Assembly: GCA_023129325.1 (NCBI GenBank)
Contig: JAGMCI010000008.1
Coordinates: forward strand, 34,429 to 98,428
DNA length: 64,000 nucleotides
Source: Caldifarciminota bacterium
GTDB lineage: Bacteria > Hydrothermota > UBA3073 > JACQXS01 > JAGMCI01
Reading direction: 5' to 3'
In this document: positions 41,582 through 49,604 of the stretch, one piece after another
Numbering within the stretch: position 1 is the stretch's first letter
Layout: every line of letters starts with the position of its first letter
Notes under the pieces: generated by a model
What the model saw: only the letters and a program-made list of their open reading frames with translations
Databases searched by the model: none
Told to the model about the DNA's origin: nothing
Position numbers and translations under genes: made by a program

Positions 41582-41894
41582 CTTTTTTAACTACAGATTA
41601 CACAGATTTTCTTAACCACAAAGTTCACAAAGCTTAAAATATTAATGACAATTAGTATAATTCGTGGTTTCATTTAACCGCAGGTTTTATCTTAATTTAT
41701 TTTTTTATTAACAGGGATTTAAAGAGATTGAAAGAGAAAAGTTATTGAAACCACGGGTTGGACTGATTTAACAGAAATATTAGCACGCAGACCATAATCA
41801 AATCAAATATCAAAGATATTTTTAATTTTTGCATTTATATGGTCTATGTGCCCAGAATCCGTGTAATCCGTGAAATCCGTGGTTTCTTTTTTTC
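41582..41894. repeat. Gene-free spacer filled with four repeat types
   Basis: CACAGATT-type arms (41589-41610 and 41863-41886, gtgtaatccgtgaaatccgtggttt), taaccacaaagttcacaaag / ttcgtggtttc, AACAGGGATTTAAAGAGATT (41711-41732), AATATCAAA-type text (41797-41840). No gene. Confidence 0.65.
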
Positions 41895-41922
41895 TTGACA
41901 TTTGGTTGATTGCTGGTATATT
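41895..41922 (+). promoter_or_regulatory. efp promoter (leaderless geometry)
   Basis: TTGACA 41895-41900, 16 nt, TATATT 41917-41922, 6 nt, ATG 41929. Confidence 0.72.
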
Positions 41923-41928
41923 AAGTTT

Positions 41929-42489
41929 ATGGCAACAACTCAAGACCTCAGAAAAGGACTGACTATAAAATTAGAAGGCGAGCTTTTTACTGTTATTGAT
42001 TTTGCTCATATTAAGATTGGGAGAGGGGGTGCTTTTGTTCGGATAAAAATAAAAAATTTACATACAGGAGCGGTCCTGGAACGCACACTTTCAGCTGGTG
42101 AGAATATAGAAACAGTGAAGATGAGAGAAAAAGAAATGCAGTATATTTATCAAGATGGTAATCTTTATTACTTTATGGACCAGGAAACTTATGAACAAAT
42201 ACCTTTAAGCTCTGAACTATTGGGAGATGTTTTAAAGTATTTAAAGGAAAATGGAGTTGTAAATGTCCTTTTGGCTGACGATAAGACAGTTGGAGTAAAA
42301 ATGCCTAATTTTTGTGAACTTAAAGTAGTAACTACTGAACCACCATTAAAAGGGGCAAGGGCATCAGGAGGGCTTAAACCAGCGACCTTAGAAACTGGTG
42401 CTCAAGTGCGAGTGCCTTTATTTATAAATTCAGGTGATGTGATTAAAATTGATACTCGCACCAATGAGTATATAGAGAGGGCAAAATGA
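41929..42489 (+). CDS. efp: Elongation factor P
   Basis: 186 residues from ATG 41929 (MATTQDLRKG); an in-frame TTG at 41902 lies within the promoter and is rejected. KOW-like domain I, OB domains II and III, ending GDVIKIDTRTNEYIERAK. Relieves ribosome stalling at polyproline. The domain I loop tip reads HIKIGRGGAFVR: Arg32 instead of the usual Lys and Ile instead of Pro in the K-P-G motif. Arg32 EF-Ps are rhamnosylated by EarP in some proteobacteria; no modification enzyme is in this window. Confidence 0.95.
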   Translation: MATTQDLRKGLTIKLEGELFTVIDFAHIKIGRGGAFVRIKIKNLHTGAVLERTLSAGENIETVKMREKEMQYIYQDGNLYYFMDQETYEQIPLSSELLGDVLKYLKENGVVNVLLADDKTVGVKMPNFCELKVVTTEPPLKGARASGGLKPATLETGAQVRVPLFINSGDVIKIDTRTNEYIERAK

Positions 42490-42538
42490 ATCACAGATTA
42501 CACAGATTTTGTAAATGAAGATGTAAGATAAATTGAAA
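42490..42538. repeat. CACAGATT-type half repeat
   Basis: atcacagattacacagattttgtaaatgaagatgtaagataaa between efp and folD; gaagatgcaagataagtt recurs after hicA (43853). Confidence 0.6.
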
Positions 42539-43372
42539 ATGATAATTGATGGTAAAATTATAGCTTCCCAGATTGAGGAAGAAATAAAGAGTGAGCTGAA
42601 AATTGGAGTACCAAAATTAAGTGCTGTGGTTATTGGGAGTGATGAAGGCACTCTTTCTTATATGAGGAATATTCAAAAAGTGGGGGAAAGAATTGGCGTA
42701 GAAGTAAATATACACTCTTTACCAGAAGAAAGTAAAACCGAAGAAGTAATAAATTTAATTTCTAATTTGCAAACAGATGGCATAATTGTTGCTAAGCCTA
42801 TACCCTCACATATTGACGAGAGAAAGGTTATTGCCTCAATACCTCCTTCTAAGGATGTTGATTGTTTACATCCAGTTAACTTGGGACGCCTCTTTTTAAA
42901 TGACCCTTTATTTTATCCTTGCACCCCTTTAGCTGTTATTGAAATTTTAAAGCGAACCGGGATTGAAATTTCTGGAAAAGATGTTGTCATAATAGGAAGG
43001 AGCGATGTAGTTGGCAAGCCGTTAGCTGTAATGCTAATGCAGAGGGGAGTTGATGCTACTGTAACTATTTGTCATACAAAAACCAGAGACCTTGAATCTC
43101 ATACCAGGCGTGCAGATATACTAATAGTTGCCGCAGGGCGTCCAGAATTTGTAAAATCTAAAATGGTAAAAAAGGGAGCAGTTGTGATAGATGTAGGGAT
43201 AAATGTAAAAAATAACAGACTTGTTGGGGATGTTGATTTTAATGAAGTAAGAAAAGTAGCGAGCTGGATAACTCCTGTTCCTGGGGGAGTTGGACCTGTC
43301 ACCAGTCGTATACTAATGAAAAATGTAATAAAAGCGTCAAAACTCAATCGCGAAAGTAGCCGAAGGCTTTAG
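42539..43372 (+). CDS. folD: Methylenetetrahydrofolate dehydrogenase/cyclohydrolase FolD
   Basis: 277 residues from ATG 42539; a TTG 6 nt earlier is possible. Substrate-site Y and K in TLSYMRNIQKVGERIG, signature PVPGGVGPVTSRILMKN near the C-terminus, Rossmann NADP site VVIIGRSDVVGKPLAVML. Supplies one-carbon units, and formyl-THF for purH. The last residues (ESSRRL) and the stop codon come from a family F palindrome (43361-43378) that overlaps the 3' end, so the native tail has been replaced or extended. Confidence 0.94.
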   Translation: MIIDGKIIASQIEEEIKSELKIGVPKLSAVVIGSDEGTLSYMRNIQKVGERIGVEVNIHSLPEESKTEEVINLISNLQTDGIIVAKPIPSHIDERKVIASIPPSKDVDCLHPVNLGRLFLNDPLFYPCTPLAVIEILKRTGIEISGKDVVIIGRSDVVGKPLAVMLMQRGVDATVTICHTKTRDLESHTRRADILIVAAGRPEFVKSKMVKKGAVVIDVGINVKNNRLVGDVDFNEVRKVASWITPVPGGVGPVTSRILMKNVIKASKLNRESSRRL

Positions 43373-43381
43373 CCTTCGTAA
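43355..43381. repeat. Family F palindrome overlapping the folD stop
   Basis: AGTAGC-CGAAGGC-TTTA-GCCTTCG-T; supplies the TAG stop. Same AGTAGCCGAA...TTCGT frame as the copy at 53730-53755. Confidence 0.75.
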
Positions 43382-43449
43382 ACAAATGGACTACGGATTA
43401 CACAGATTTTATAAAAAGGGTAGTCATTTAGAAAGTTAAGGAGGGAGCT

Positions 43450-43653
43450 ATGGTTTTTAAAATTATTGTTCATGAGGAAGAAGGTGGTGGATATTGGGCA
43501 GAAGTTCCAGCTATTCCGGGATGTGCAACTCAGGGTGAGACATTGGAAGAACTAAAGCAAAATCTTAAAGAAGCTATAGAGGGGTGCTTGTCTGTGGATA
43601 TAGAACCAATTAAAGAAGACAAGAAAGCTCAGCTAATAGAAATGACTGTATGA
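43450..43653 (+). CDS. hicB: HicB-family antitoxin
   Basis: 67 residues; AAGGAGGG before ATG. The partial RNase H-like HicB fold is clear: YWAEVPAIPGCATQGETLEELKQNLKEAIEGCL. No C-terminal DNA-binding domain, so it is the short form. It neutralises HicA, and overlaps hicA by ATGA, ensuring coupled translation. Start of a defence/stability island. Confidence 0.9.
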   Translation: MVFKIIVHEEEGGGYWAEVPAIPGCATQGETLEELKQNLKEAIEGCLSVDIEPIKEDKKAQLIEMTV

Positions 43654-43850
43654 AGGCACTCACAGGCAAGGAAATGGTCGCCCTATTGGAGAGATATGGA
43701 TGGCGTGTTGTACGGGTGAGGGGTAGTCATTACATTATGACAAAAGAAGGTTCCAATGTCCGATTTTCTATTCCTGTTCATGCTGGAAAAACTTTGAAGC
43801 CCGGCTTGCAAAACCATTTCTTAAAAATTGCAGGGATTAGACTTCCTTAA
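43650..43850 (+). CDS. hicA: HicA-family mRNA interferase toxin
   Basis: 66 residues with a double-stranded-RNA-binding-like fold: LTGKEMVALLERYGWRVVRVRGSHYIMTK with the catalytic G-S-H motif and PVHAGKTLKPG. Cleaves mRNA when freed from HicB. hicB-before-hicA order, overlapping start/stop. Confidence 0.92.
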   Translation: MKALTGKEMVALLERYGWRVVRVRGSHYIMTKEGSNVRFSIPVHAGKTLKPGLQNHFLKIAGIRLP

Positions 43851-43852
43851 TG

Positions 43853-44095
43853 AAGATGCAAGATAAGTTAAAGTGAGACAAATTTGTGATAAAAAACTTG
43901 AACCACGGATTACGCAGATTTTCACAAGATTTTATAAAATTGACAGGCCTGTCCCGATTTATCGGGAGATTGAAAGAGAATTTAAGAGACAAAGAGGAAA
44001 CTGATAGAGATTTATTGAAACTTATAGGGAGACAAAAGAGAACTGGGACTAAATTATATGCACCATAATATGTGTTACTGACTTTAGAAGGCACT
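43853..44095. repeat. Spacer with CACGGATT-type repeat and family D palindrome
   Basis: aaccacggattacgcagattttcacaag (43902-43929), family D palindrome tcccgatttatcggga (43952-43967), then attgaaagagaatttaagagac text. An open frame of 60 codons over it is considered spurious. Confidence 0.6.
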
Positions 44096-44100
44096 AAATT

Positions 44101-45138
44101 ATGTATCCATACGGTCTTAATAAATGGCAGTATGCTTTATTGGAAATAATTTATGAGGAGGCTCAAAAAACTCCAGAAGGTTCAATTTCATTTAGGTGGG
44201 ACAAAATGGCAAAGTTCCTCAGTGATAAAACTAAAACCAACCTGAATGGAGCGCAAATACATCAAATGACATTACAGTTAAGAGATAAGGGTTTAATAAA
44301 AATAGGATATGCTGTTTTTGAAGGAGCTGGAATGGTAACTCCTATAGTTACTTTGGATGTGAAACAAGAACAGCATGATCAAATAACTGTTGAGAAAGGA
44401 AAAGATGCAGAAGAAAAAATAAAAGTTGCCAAAACTTTGCTTCAAAAGACTAAAGAAGCGTTAGACCTATGTGGACAAGGGTTATTAACACATGATGAAG
44501 ATAAGAAACTAGATCAAGAGACAAGAAAAAACTTATTAAAGATTCGGGATCCACAAACAACTATAGGGCGGAAAATTGAAAAACATTTCAAACAAACAGG
44601 GTGGAGAGAACTTACGCCCGATGGTTACGCCACTAAAAATGTTTGCAAGATTCTGAGTGAAAGAAAAAACTTGATAGAAGAACTCCTTGCTTCTTATTCA
44701 TCTAAAGATATTCCAGAAGAAGAATTCGTAGAAGGCGGTAAGCCATACACTGCTTTGAAAATAATTTGTACTATTATAAAGATGGCTAAAAAGAATCTTC
44801 TGATTCAAGATAACTACTTCGATAAAAGTATCTTTGGGTTGTTAGGGGATGTGGATAGTAATGTAAATATAAAACTAATAGGAGGGATAGATAAAAAAGG
44901 AAAAGAAGGATTTTCTTTATTTCTAAATGCATTTTCAAAAGAAAGAAAGAATATAGAATACAAAGAAAATACAACCTGTCACGACAGGTTTATAATCATA
45001 GACCGTAGTATTGTGTATCACTTAGGACATTCAATTAAAGATATAGGAAGTAAAGCAAGTATGATAAATAAAGTTGAGGAAGATAAAAAAATAGAAGAAA
45101 TCATCTCAAATTTTGATAAATGGTGGAATGAGGAGTAA
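44101..45138 (+). CDS. Putative defence protein with C-terminal PLD-like domain
   Basis: 345 residues. The N-terminal ~80 residues (RWDKMAKFLSDKT, QMTLQLRDKGLIKIG) look like a winged-helix segment; the middle is helical and charged. The C-terminal ~140 residues contain LLIQDNYFDKSIFGLL and CHDRFIIIDRSIVYHLGHSIKDIG, a one-copy H-x-x-F-x-x-x-D motif typical of phospholipase D-like nuclease or sensor domains seen in bacterial defence genes. No catalytic K in the usual HxK position. Neighbouring HicBA and a restriction-modification pair support a defence role (inference). Confidence 0.55.
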   Translation: MYPYGLNKWQYALLEIIYEEAQKTPEGSISFRWDKMAKFLSDKTKTNLNGAQIHQMTLQLRDKGLIKIGYAVFEGAGMVTPIVTLDVKQEQHDQITVEKGKDAEEKIKVAKTLLQKTKEALDLCGQGLLTHDEDKKLDQETRKNLLKIRDPQTTIGRKIEKHFKQTGWRELTPDGYATKNVCKILSERKNLIEELLASYSSKDIPEEEFVEGGKPYTALKIICTIIKMAKKNLLIQDNYFDKSIFGLLGDVDSNVNIKLIGGIDKKGKEGFSLFLNAFSKERKNIEYKENTTCHDRFIIIDRSIVYHLGHSIKDIGSKASMINKVEEDKKIEEIISNFDKWWNEE

Positions 45139-45199
45139 TTATAATTATGACTTTTGCAGAAAAGATTCTCGCATAGATTAAGGATAAGAAAGAAAATTT

Positions 45200-45274
45200 A
45201 TGAGTGAAGATATTAGACCGAGAGAGAAGCCATTAGAGAGTGATAATCCTAAAATGGGTGGAAGAAAACGATGA
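45200..45274 (+). CDS. Tiny open frame, possibly a remnant
   Basis: 24 codons (MSEDIRPREKPLESDNPKM...), overlapping the methyltransferase start by ATGA. Just upstream, 45147-45176 reads MTFAEKILA and stop, like the N-terminus of small uracil-DNA-glycosylase-like (DUF4918) proteins. Both may be debris of a lost gene; weak evidence. Confidence 0.25.
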   Translation: MSEDIRPREKPLESDNPKMGGRKR

Positions 45275-46140
45275 GTGATTATCAGATATTACAAGGAGAT
45301 TGTATAGAGAAGCTTAATGAGTCCCGCACATATTTTATGTGCGGGATTCAGCTTACTTTTCTTGACCCTCCTTTTAATCAAGGAAAGGAATATAGATATT
45401 TTAACGATACTCAACCTAAAGAGACATACTGGAATTGGCTAAAAGAAGTTTTGTCAAAGGTCTATGAGGTAACAGTTGATGGTGGCGCTATTTATTTTAT
45501 GCAACGAGAAAAAAATGCAGAACAGGTAATAAGAATACTTAGAGAGACAGGCTGGATATTCCAGAACCTGATTATTTGGAAGAAAAAGACATCTGCAGTC
45601 CCAAATGGATTTAGATTTTCCAAGCAACATCAAATTATCGTTTTTTCCACTAAGGGAAGAAAACCAAGAGTGTTTAACAAATTGCGTATAGATTTACCAA
45701 TTCCGGCAGAGTATAAATATAAAAGAGTCAATGGAGTCTATCTTACAGATGTGTGGGATGATATTAGAGAATTAACATCAGGATACTTTGCAGGGAACGA
45801 GCCGATAAGAGACATTAATGGAAGTAGAGTTCACAAGCAGCAGTCTCCTGTGGCATTATTGATGAGGATTATTCTTTCGTCTACTTTGCCCGGAGATACT
45901 GTATTAGACCCATTTGCTGGAACAGGAACGACCTTAGTGGTTGCTCATCAACTTCTGAGAAATTCAATTGGTATAGAAATAGACCCTGATTATGTTAAGA
46001 TTATTGAAGAGCGTCTAAAATATCCAAGACCCTCTGATAATATTTCACAGTATTACAATTATTACAGGTATACGGAAAATCTAAAAGAAGTCTGGCATGC
46101 CGAAAACCTTGCCATTATTGAACAAAGGAGACTTTTTTGA
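45271..46140 (+). CDS. Type II DNA methyltransferase (N4-cytosine or N6-adenine, beta class)
   Basis: 289 residues. Motif IV FLDPPFNQGKEY near residue 32 comes before motif I TVLDPFAGTGTTLVVA near 212, the beta-class order. The target recognition region lies between. Modifies the host recognition site of the paired nuclease. Between the first strand and motif IV a family A palindrome (45323-45345) is read as SRTYFMCG, lengthening the loop before IQLTFLDPPF. Motifs are otherwise intact. The restriction gene starts 1 nt after the stop. Confidence 0.88.
   Translation: MSDYQILQGDCIEKLNESRTYFMCGIQLTFLDPPFNQGKEYRYFNDTQPKETYWNWLKEVLSKVYEVTVDGGAIYFMQREKNAEQVIRILRETGWIFQNLIIWKKKTSAVPNGFRFSKQHQIIVFSTKGRKPRVFNKLRIDLPIPAEYKYKRVNGVYLTDVWDDIRELTSGYFAGNEPIRDINGSRVHKQQSPVALLMRIILSSTLPGDTVLDPFAGTGTTLVVAHQLLRNSIGIEIDPDYVKIIEERLKYPRPSDNISQYYNYYRYTENLKEVWHAENLAIIEQRRLF
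45323..45345. repeat. Family A palindrome, in frame in the DNA methyltransferase
   Basis: CCCGCACATATTTTATGTGCGGG; read as S-R-T-Y-F-M-C-G, a different frame from the HEPN-like copy. Confidence 0.85.
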
Positions 46141-46141
46141 T

Positions 46142-47137
46142 ATGCTTGAATTTGTGAATACATTGGAACTTTTCATTGGACTAACGAATAATCTAAAAAG
46201 GGGAGTAACAAATTTTAACTCCCCTTTAGAAGAAATGGTTGTGAGAGCAAGTGGAAGCAGTTTGGCTTATGTTGATAATCGGAGAGATGCTATGGTAAAA
46301 TATGGATACGACTTTTGGGGAGAGTTGAAAGAACAGTTAAGAAACGATATAAAATTTAAAGAGTGGATTAAAACTCAAGGAATAGCGGAAAGGCTTTTAT
46401 ACTCAAAATCTGAGCAATTTCCTGATTTTTTGTTTAAAGTAAGAAAACATAAAGAGAAACTAATCTCTGGTAGTTTGTTAGAATTAAAGGATTCAAAAAG
46501 TGGGAGCATAGCCTCATTTAACTCAACTCTACCTACCAAACGCAAAAGTCTTGAGGAAATAAACATAATAAACGGTGGCAGTCTTGTATCAAAAATTACC
46601 TCTGTTATGGACGGTGATTTTGCTGAAATTGAAGACTATTATGCTTATCAAAGAAAGAGTTTTTATCTCGTAAGAACTCACAAAAATAAAGACAAAGTAA
46701 AGATTTCTGTTGTAGATGGGTCTTTTTTCGAAACTGTCCCCAAGGAGAATCTTATCTACCAAATGTTTATGAACATCTTAAGAGAACATTTAGAGAAAAG
46801 GGAAGTAGAGATACCTTCTAAAACACTCGGGCAAATCAAAAGAGTTTTTTCACACATCACTAATCAAACTATAATAGCAAAGTCTCAAAACATAGACCGA
46901 GCCTCAATACGCCCACGACTGAGAATTATGGCAGAGGTGCATTCTGAAGGAAACCCGCATAACAGTGGTTTCTATCCTGAAATTTTAGAACAAAGTCTTA
47001 ATCTCATTCTTAAAGCGTCTGAGTATGAAAAAGAAAAAGTTGCAAAAATAATACGCCAAAAGATACCAGAGATAAAAACATTTGCCATTAAGCATAAAAG
47101 GAATGGAAAGCATATAGTTTTCCAGTTTAAATTCTAA
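46142..47137 (+). CDS. Putative type II restriction endonuclease
   Basis: 331 residues from ATG 46142, with AAGGAG upstream; an in-frame start at 46097 would overlap the methyltransferase. PDFLFKVRKHKEKLISGSLLELKDSKSG fits P-D-x(n)-E-x-K of PD-(D/E)XK nucleases. Immediate linkage to a beta-class methyltransferase makes it the cognate endonuclease. I do not recognise the specificity family. The C-terminal half (about 170-330) has no obvious domain. Confidence 0.7.
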   Translation: MLEFVNTLELFIGLTNNLKRGVTNFNSPLEEMVVRASGSSLAYVDNRRDAMVKYGYDFWGELKEQLRNDIKFKEWIKTQGIAERLLYSKSEQFPDFLFKVRKHKEKLISGSLLELKDSKSGSIASFNSTLPTKRKSLEEINIINGGSLVSKITSVMDGDFAEIEDYYAYQRKSFYLVRTHKNKDKVKISVVDGSFFETVPKENLIYQMFMNILREHLEKREVEIPSKTLGQIKRVFSHITNQTIIAKSQNIDRASIRPRLRIMAEVHSEGNPHNSGFYPEILEQSLNLILKASEYEKEKVAKIIRQKIPEIKTFAIKHKRNGKHIVFQFKF

Positions 47138-47138
47138 A

Positions 47139-47462
47139 GTGTTATTTAAAACTGCAGGAAATAAGTATGATTTCGTATTGGAGACAATTAATACTGGAAT
47201 AAAAAGTGATTTCTCAATATTAGCTATTGATAAGAAAAACAAGCGATGTTCAAGTATCAATAATTTAAATTTAATACTGGGTGAGCTTGATATTGATTAT
47301 CAAGACCGCCGATTTGATGATTCAAGTTGGGTTTTACCATATAAATTAGTCAATCATTTATTTCATAAAGCAAAGAAGTTACTTTTAGATATAGAGTTCC
47401 TCAAGTTTTTAGAAAACTATTTAGATTTAGATAGAGAACAAGGTGAATGGGAGAATAGATAA
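47139..47462 (+). CDS. Hypothetical protein between the restriction and xseA genes
   Basis: 107 residues from GTG 47139, 1 nt after the endonuclease stop and 1 nt before xseA. No family recognised; sequence is acidic and helical at the C-terminus (FLKFLENYLDLDREQGEWENR), with TGIKSDFSILAIDKKNKRC near the middle. Tight spacing suggests co-translation with the restriction gene. Could be a controller or an accessory part of the restriction system. Confidence 0.5.
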   Translation: MLFKTAGNKYDFVLETINTGIKSDFSILAIDKKNKRCSSINNLNLILGELDIDYQDRRFDDSSWVLPYKLVNHLFHKAKKLLLDIEFLKFLENYLDLDREQGEWENR

Positions 47463-47463
47463 G

Positions 47464-48741
47464 ATGAAAGTTTATACTGTTTCGGAAATTACAGGTGAGA
47501 TAAAGGATTTATTGGAGGATAACTTTCCGCTTATCTGGGTTGAAGGAGAAGTTACAGATTATAGACCTTCGTCGTCAGGGCATCTTTATTTTGGCTTAAA
47601 AGATGAATATGCAGTAATCCAATGCATTGTATGGAGAGAATATAGAACACTTACAACTGTTGAAATAGAAAATGGCAAAAAAATAAGGGTTTACGGAGGG
47701 CTACAGGTTTATGCAAAGGGAGGCAGATATAGCTTGAGAGTTGAGCGTGTATATCCTATAGGAATTGGTGAACTCCAAATTAAATTTGAAGAACTAAAAC
47801 GCAAATTAAAAGAGGACGGGCTTTTTGAAGAATGGCACAAAAAACCAATTCCTGAATTTCCTGAGCGTATAGGGATTGTTACTGCTCTTGATGGAGCGGC
47901 AGTCAAGGATATAATTAATGTGGCTAAAAGAAGGTATAAGGGGATTGAAATAATTATCAGGTCTTCAAGAGTTCAAGGAGAGGGTGCGGCATCTGAAATT
48001 GCTGAAGCAATTCGTGAATTTAATGAGTATAATGTAGGGGCACGATATATCGTGCCCCTACTTATTGTTGGCAGAGGTGGTGGGAGCATAGAAGACCTTT
48101 GGGCATTTAATGAAGAGGTAGTTGCCAGGGCAATATATGATTCCCAAATTCCTGTTATCTCAGCTGTTGGGCATGAAATTGATACTACAATTGCTGATTT
48201 TGTGGCTGATAAACGCGCCCCAACTCCGTCAGTTGCTGCGGAACTTGCAGTAAAAGATAGCGAAGAAATTTTAGAAGACCTATCTACTATTGCCAAAAGA
48301 ATGGGGCAGGGGCTTGAAAGAAGGGTTAGAGGATTTAAGGATAAACTTTCATTATTTGAAAGGAGTTATGGGATTAAAAGACTTCGGGACTTAATCTATC
48401 AGAGATGGCAAATTATAGACGAGCTTACTAATAGACTTGGGACCTCGTTCACTCATCCGTTAATTCAGAAGAGCTCAAACTTTAAATTTTTAGTTCAAAG
48501 ACTAAATCGTGAAGCTTATCAGTTTTTAAAAAATCGTGAACAAGAGGTTTTGAGAATTGAGGGTGAACTCTCAGGTGTAAATCCAAAAGCTACTTTAAAA
48601 AGGGGTTATAGTATTTGCTATAAATTACCTGATAAAAAAGTTGTCAAAACAAGTAAAATATTGGCACCAAAGGATGACTTAGAAATTGAATTTTCAGAAG
48701 GCAAAGCAAAATGTGAGGTAATAAACACGGAGGACCACTGA
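47464..48741 (+). CDS. xseA: Exodeoxyribonuclease VII large subunit
   Basis: 425 residues from ATG 47464 (MKVYTVSEITGEIK). OB-fold N-terminus (IWVEGEVTDYRPSSSGHLYFGLKD), catalytic domain with FPERIGIVTALDGAAVKDI and LIVGRGGGSIEDLWAFNEE, IPVISAVGHEIDTTIADFVAD, then a coiled coil. Degrades single-stranded DNA with XseB. Right before LIVGRGGGS a perfect 28-bp palindrome (48034-48061) is read as VGARYIVPL in place of the short acidic strand expected there. Spacing to xseB is 67 nt of repeat. Confidence 0.95.
   Translation: MKVYTVSEITGEIKDLLEDNFPLIWVEGEVTDYRPSSSGHLYFGLKDEYAVIQCIVWREYRTLTTVEIENGKKIRVYGGLQVYAKGGRYSLRVERVYPIGIGELQIKFEELKRKLKEDGLFEEWHKKPIPEFPERIGIVTALDGAAVKDIINVAKRRYKGIEIIIRSSRVQGEGAASEIAEAIREFNEYNVGARYIVPLLIVGRGGGSIEDLWAFNEEVVARAIYDSQIPVISAVGHEIDTTIADFVADKRAPTPSVAAELAVKDSEEILEDLSTIAKRMGQGLERRVRGFKDKLSLFERSYGIKRLRDLIYQRWQIIDELTNRLGTSFTHPLIQKSSNFKFLVQRLNREAYQFLKNREQEVLRIEGELSGVNPKATLKRGYSICYKLPDKKVVKTSKILAPKDDLEIEFSEGKAKCEVINTEDH
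48034..48061. repeat. Family E 28-bp palindrome in xseA
   Basis: Perfect palindrome beginning GTAGGGGCACGATA; frame GTA GGG GC, as in uvrA. Confidence 0.92.
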
Positions 48742-48808
48742 TGGGAACACGGAACACCACGGAATATCTGTGTCTCTCAGTGTTCATATCCGTGTTTGTC
48801 CGTGTATT
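48735..48808. repeat. ACACGGA-type hairpin between xseA and xseB
   Basis: ggaccactgatgggaacacggaacaccacgg / tgtgtctctcagtgttcatatccgtgtttgtccgtgt. Its arms are complementary and it splits the xseA-xseB operon. Confidence 0.65.
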
Positions 48809-49024
48809 ATGAAGTTTGAAGATGCTTTAAAGAGGCTTGAAGAAATCGTAGGTTCTCTTGAGAAGGGCGATGTCTCGCTTGATGATTCATTAAAACTTTA
48901 CGAAGAGGGGCAAGAACTAATCAATTTTTGCAAAGACAAACTCACGAAGGCAGAATCAAAGGTAAAAGAGCTCATAAAGACCGGGCAAGGCAAATTTGAG
49001 TTAAGAAACACGGATAAACACTGA
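48809..49024 (+). CDS. xseB: Exodeoxyribonuclease VII small subunit
   Basis: 71 residues from ATG 48809 (MKFEDALKRLEEIV). Helical hairpin family: SLEKGDVSLDDSLKLYEEGQELINFCKDKLTKAESKV. The upstream frame to 48770 reads repeat DNA and is rejected. The C-terminal residues ELRNTDKH and stop are encoded by the adjoining ACACGGATAAACACTGA repeat, so the native end may be replaced. Confidence 0.9.
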   Translation: MKFEDALKRLEEIVGSLEKGDVSLDDSLKLYEEGQELINFCKDKLTKAESKVKELIKTGQGKFELRNTDKH

Positions 49025-49140
49025 TTGGGACGCAGAATACCACAGATAAAGAACACGGAGGAAAAGCAAATGCCTAAAAGTTCCCCGCACATAAATTTAT
49101 GTACGGGACAGGCAAAATACCTAAAAACAGATAAAAATTT
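49000..49140. repeat. CACGGATAAACACTGA repeat and family A palindrome
   Basis: aaacacggataaacactgattgggacgcagaataccacag, then family A palindrome ccccgcacataaatttatgtacggg (49084-49107) nested between gcctaaaa and ctaaaaac/ttaggc text. Confidence 0.65.
49084..49107. repeat. Family A palindrome
   Basis: CCCGCACATAAA / TTTATGTACGGG; one arm substitution. Confidence 0.75.
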
Positions 49141-49160
49141 AGGCATTTACAAAGTGTGCT

Positions 49161-49583
49161 ATGGGGTATAGAATAATAATCCTTACTCTTCTCAGTGGTT
49201 TTTTTGCTCAAGCTGTTAAGTTTTTTATAAGCTTTATAATTAAAAAACGCCCTAATTTTAAGCGTTTAGTAGAAACAGGTGGCATGCCAAGTTCTCACTC
49301 AACTGGAGTGATGACCCTCTCTACCTGTATTGGAATTAAGGAGGGGTTTACATCTCCAACTTTTGCCATAACATTATTTTTCTCCCTTGTCATAATGTAT
49401 GAAGCAGCTGGTTTAAGAAGGGCAGCGGGTAGGCAAGCAGAACTATTAAACCGCATAGTAGAAGGACTTTATAAAAGAGAGCAGATTAAACCAGTTCGTC
49501 TTTCAGAACTTCTTGGGCATACTCCTCTTGAGGTTATTCTTGGAGGCATATTGGGAATAGTTTTTGCCCTGGCATTCTTTTAG
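49161..49583 (+). CDS. Divergent PAP2 (DUF212/YuiD) membrane protein
   Basis: 140 residues, three to four membrane helices. Family signature VKFFISFIIKKRPNFKRLVETGGMPSSHS (motif GGMPSSHS), YEAAGLRRAAGRQAE and a late LLGHTPLEVILGGILGI. Related to acid phosphatases; the biological substrate is unknown. Stands between two repeat blocks. Confidence 0.9.
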   Translation: MGYRIIILTLLSGFFAQAVKFFISFIIKKRPNFKRLVETGGMPSSHSTGVMTLSTCIGIKEGFTSPTFAITLFFSLVIMYEAAGLRRAAGRQAELLNRIVEGLYKREQIKPVRLSELLGHTPLEVILGGILGIVFALAFF

Positions 49584-49604
49584 AAAGTTCTAAAAATTTA
49601 TCAC

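Noticed and set aside
43886..44068. 60-codon open frame between hicA and the PLD-like gene
   Set aside because: Reads CACGGATT repeat and a family D palindrome; no ribosome binding site or family.
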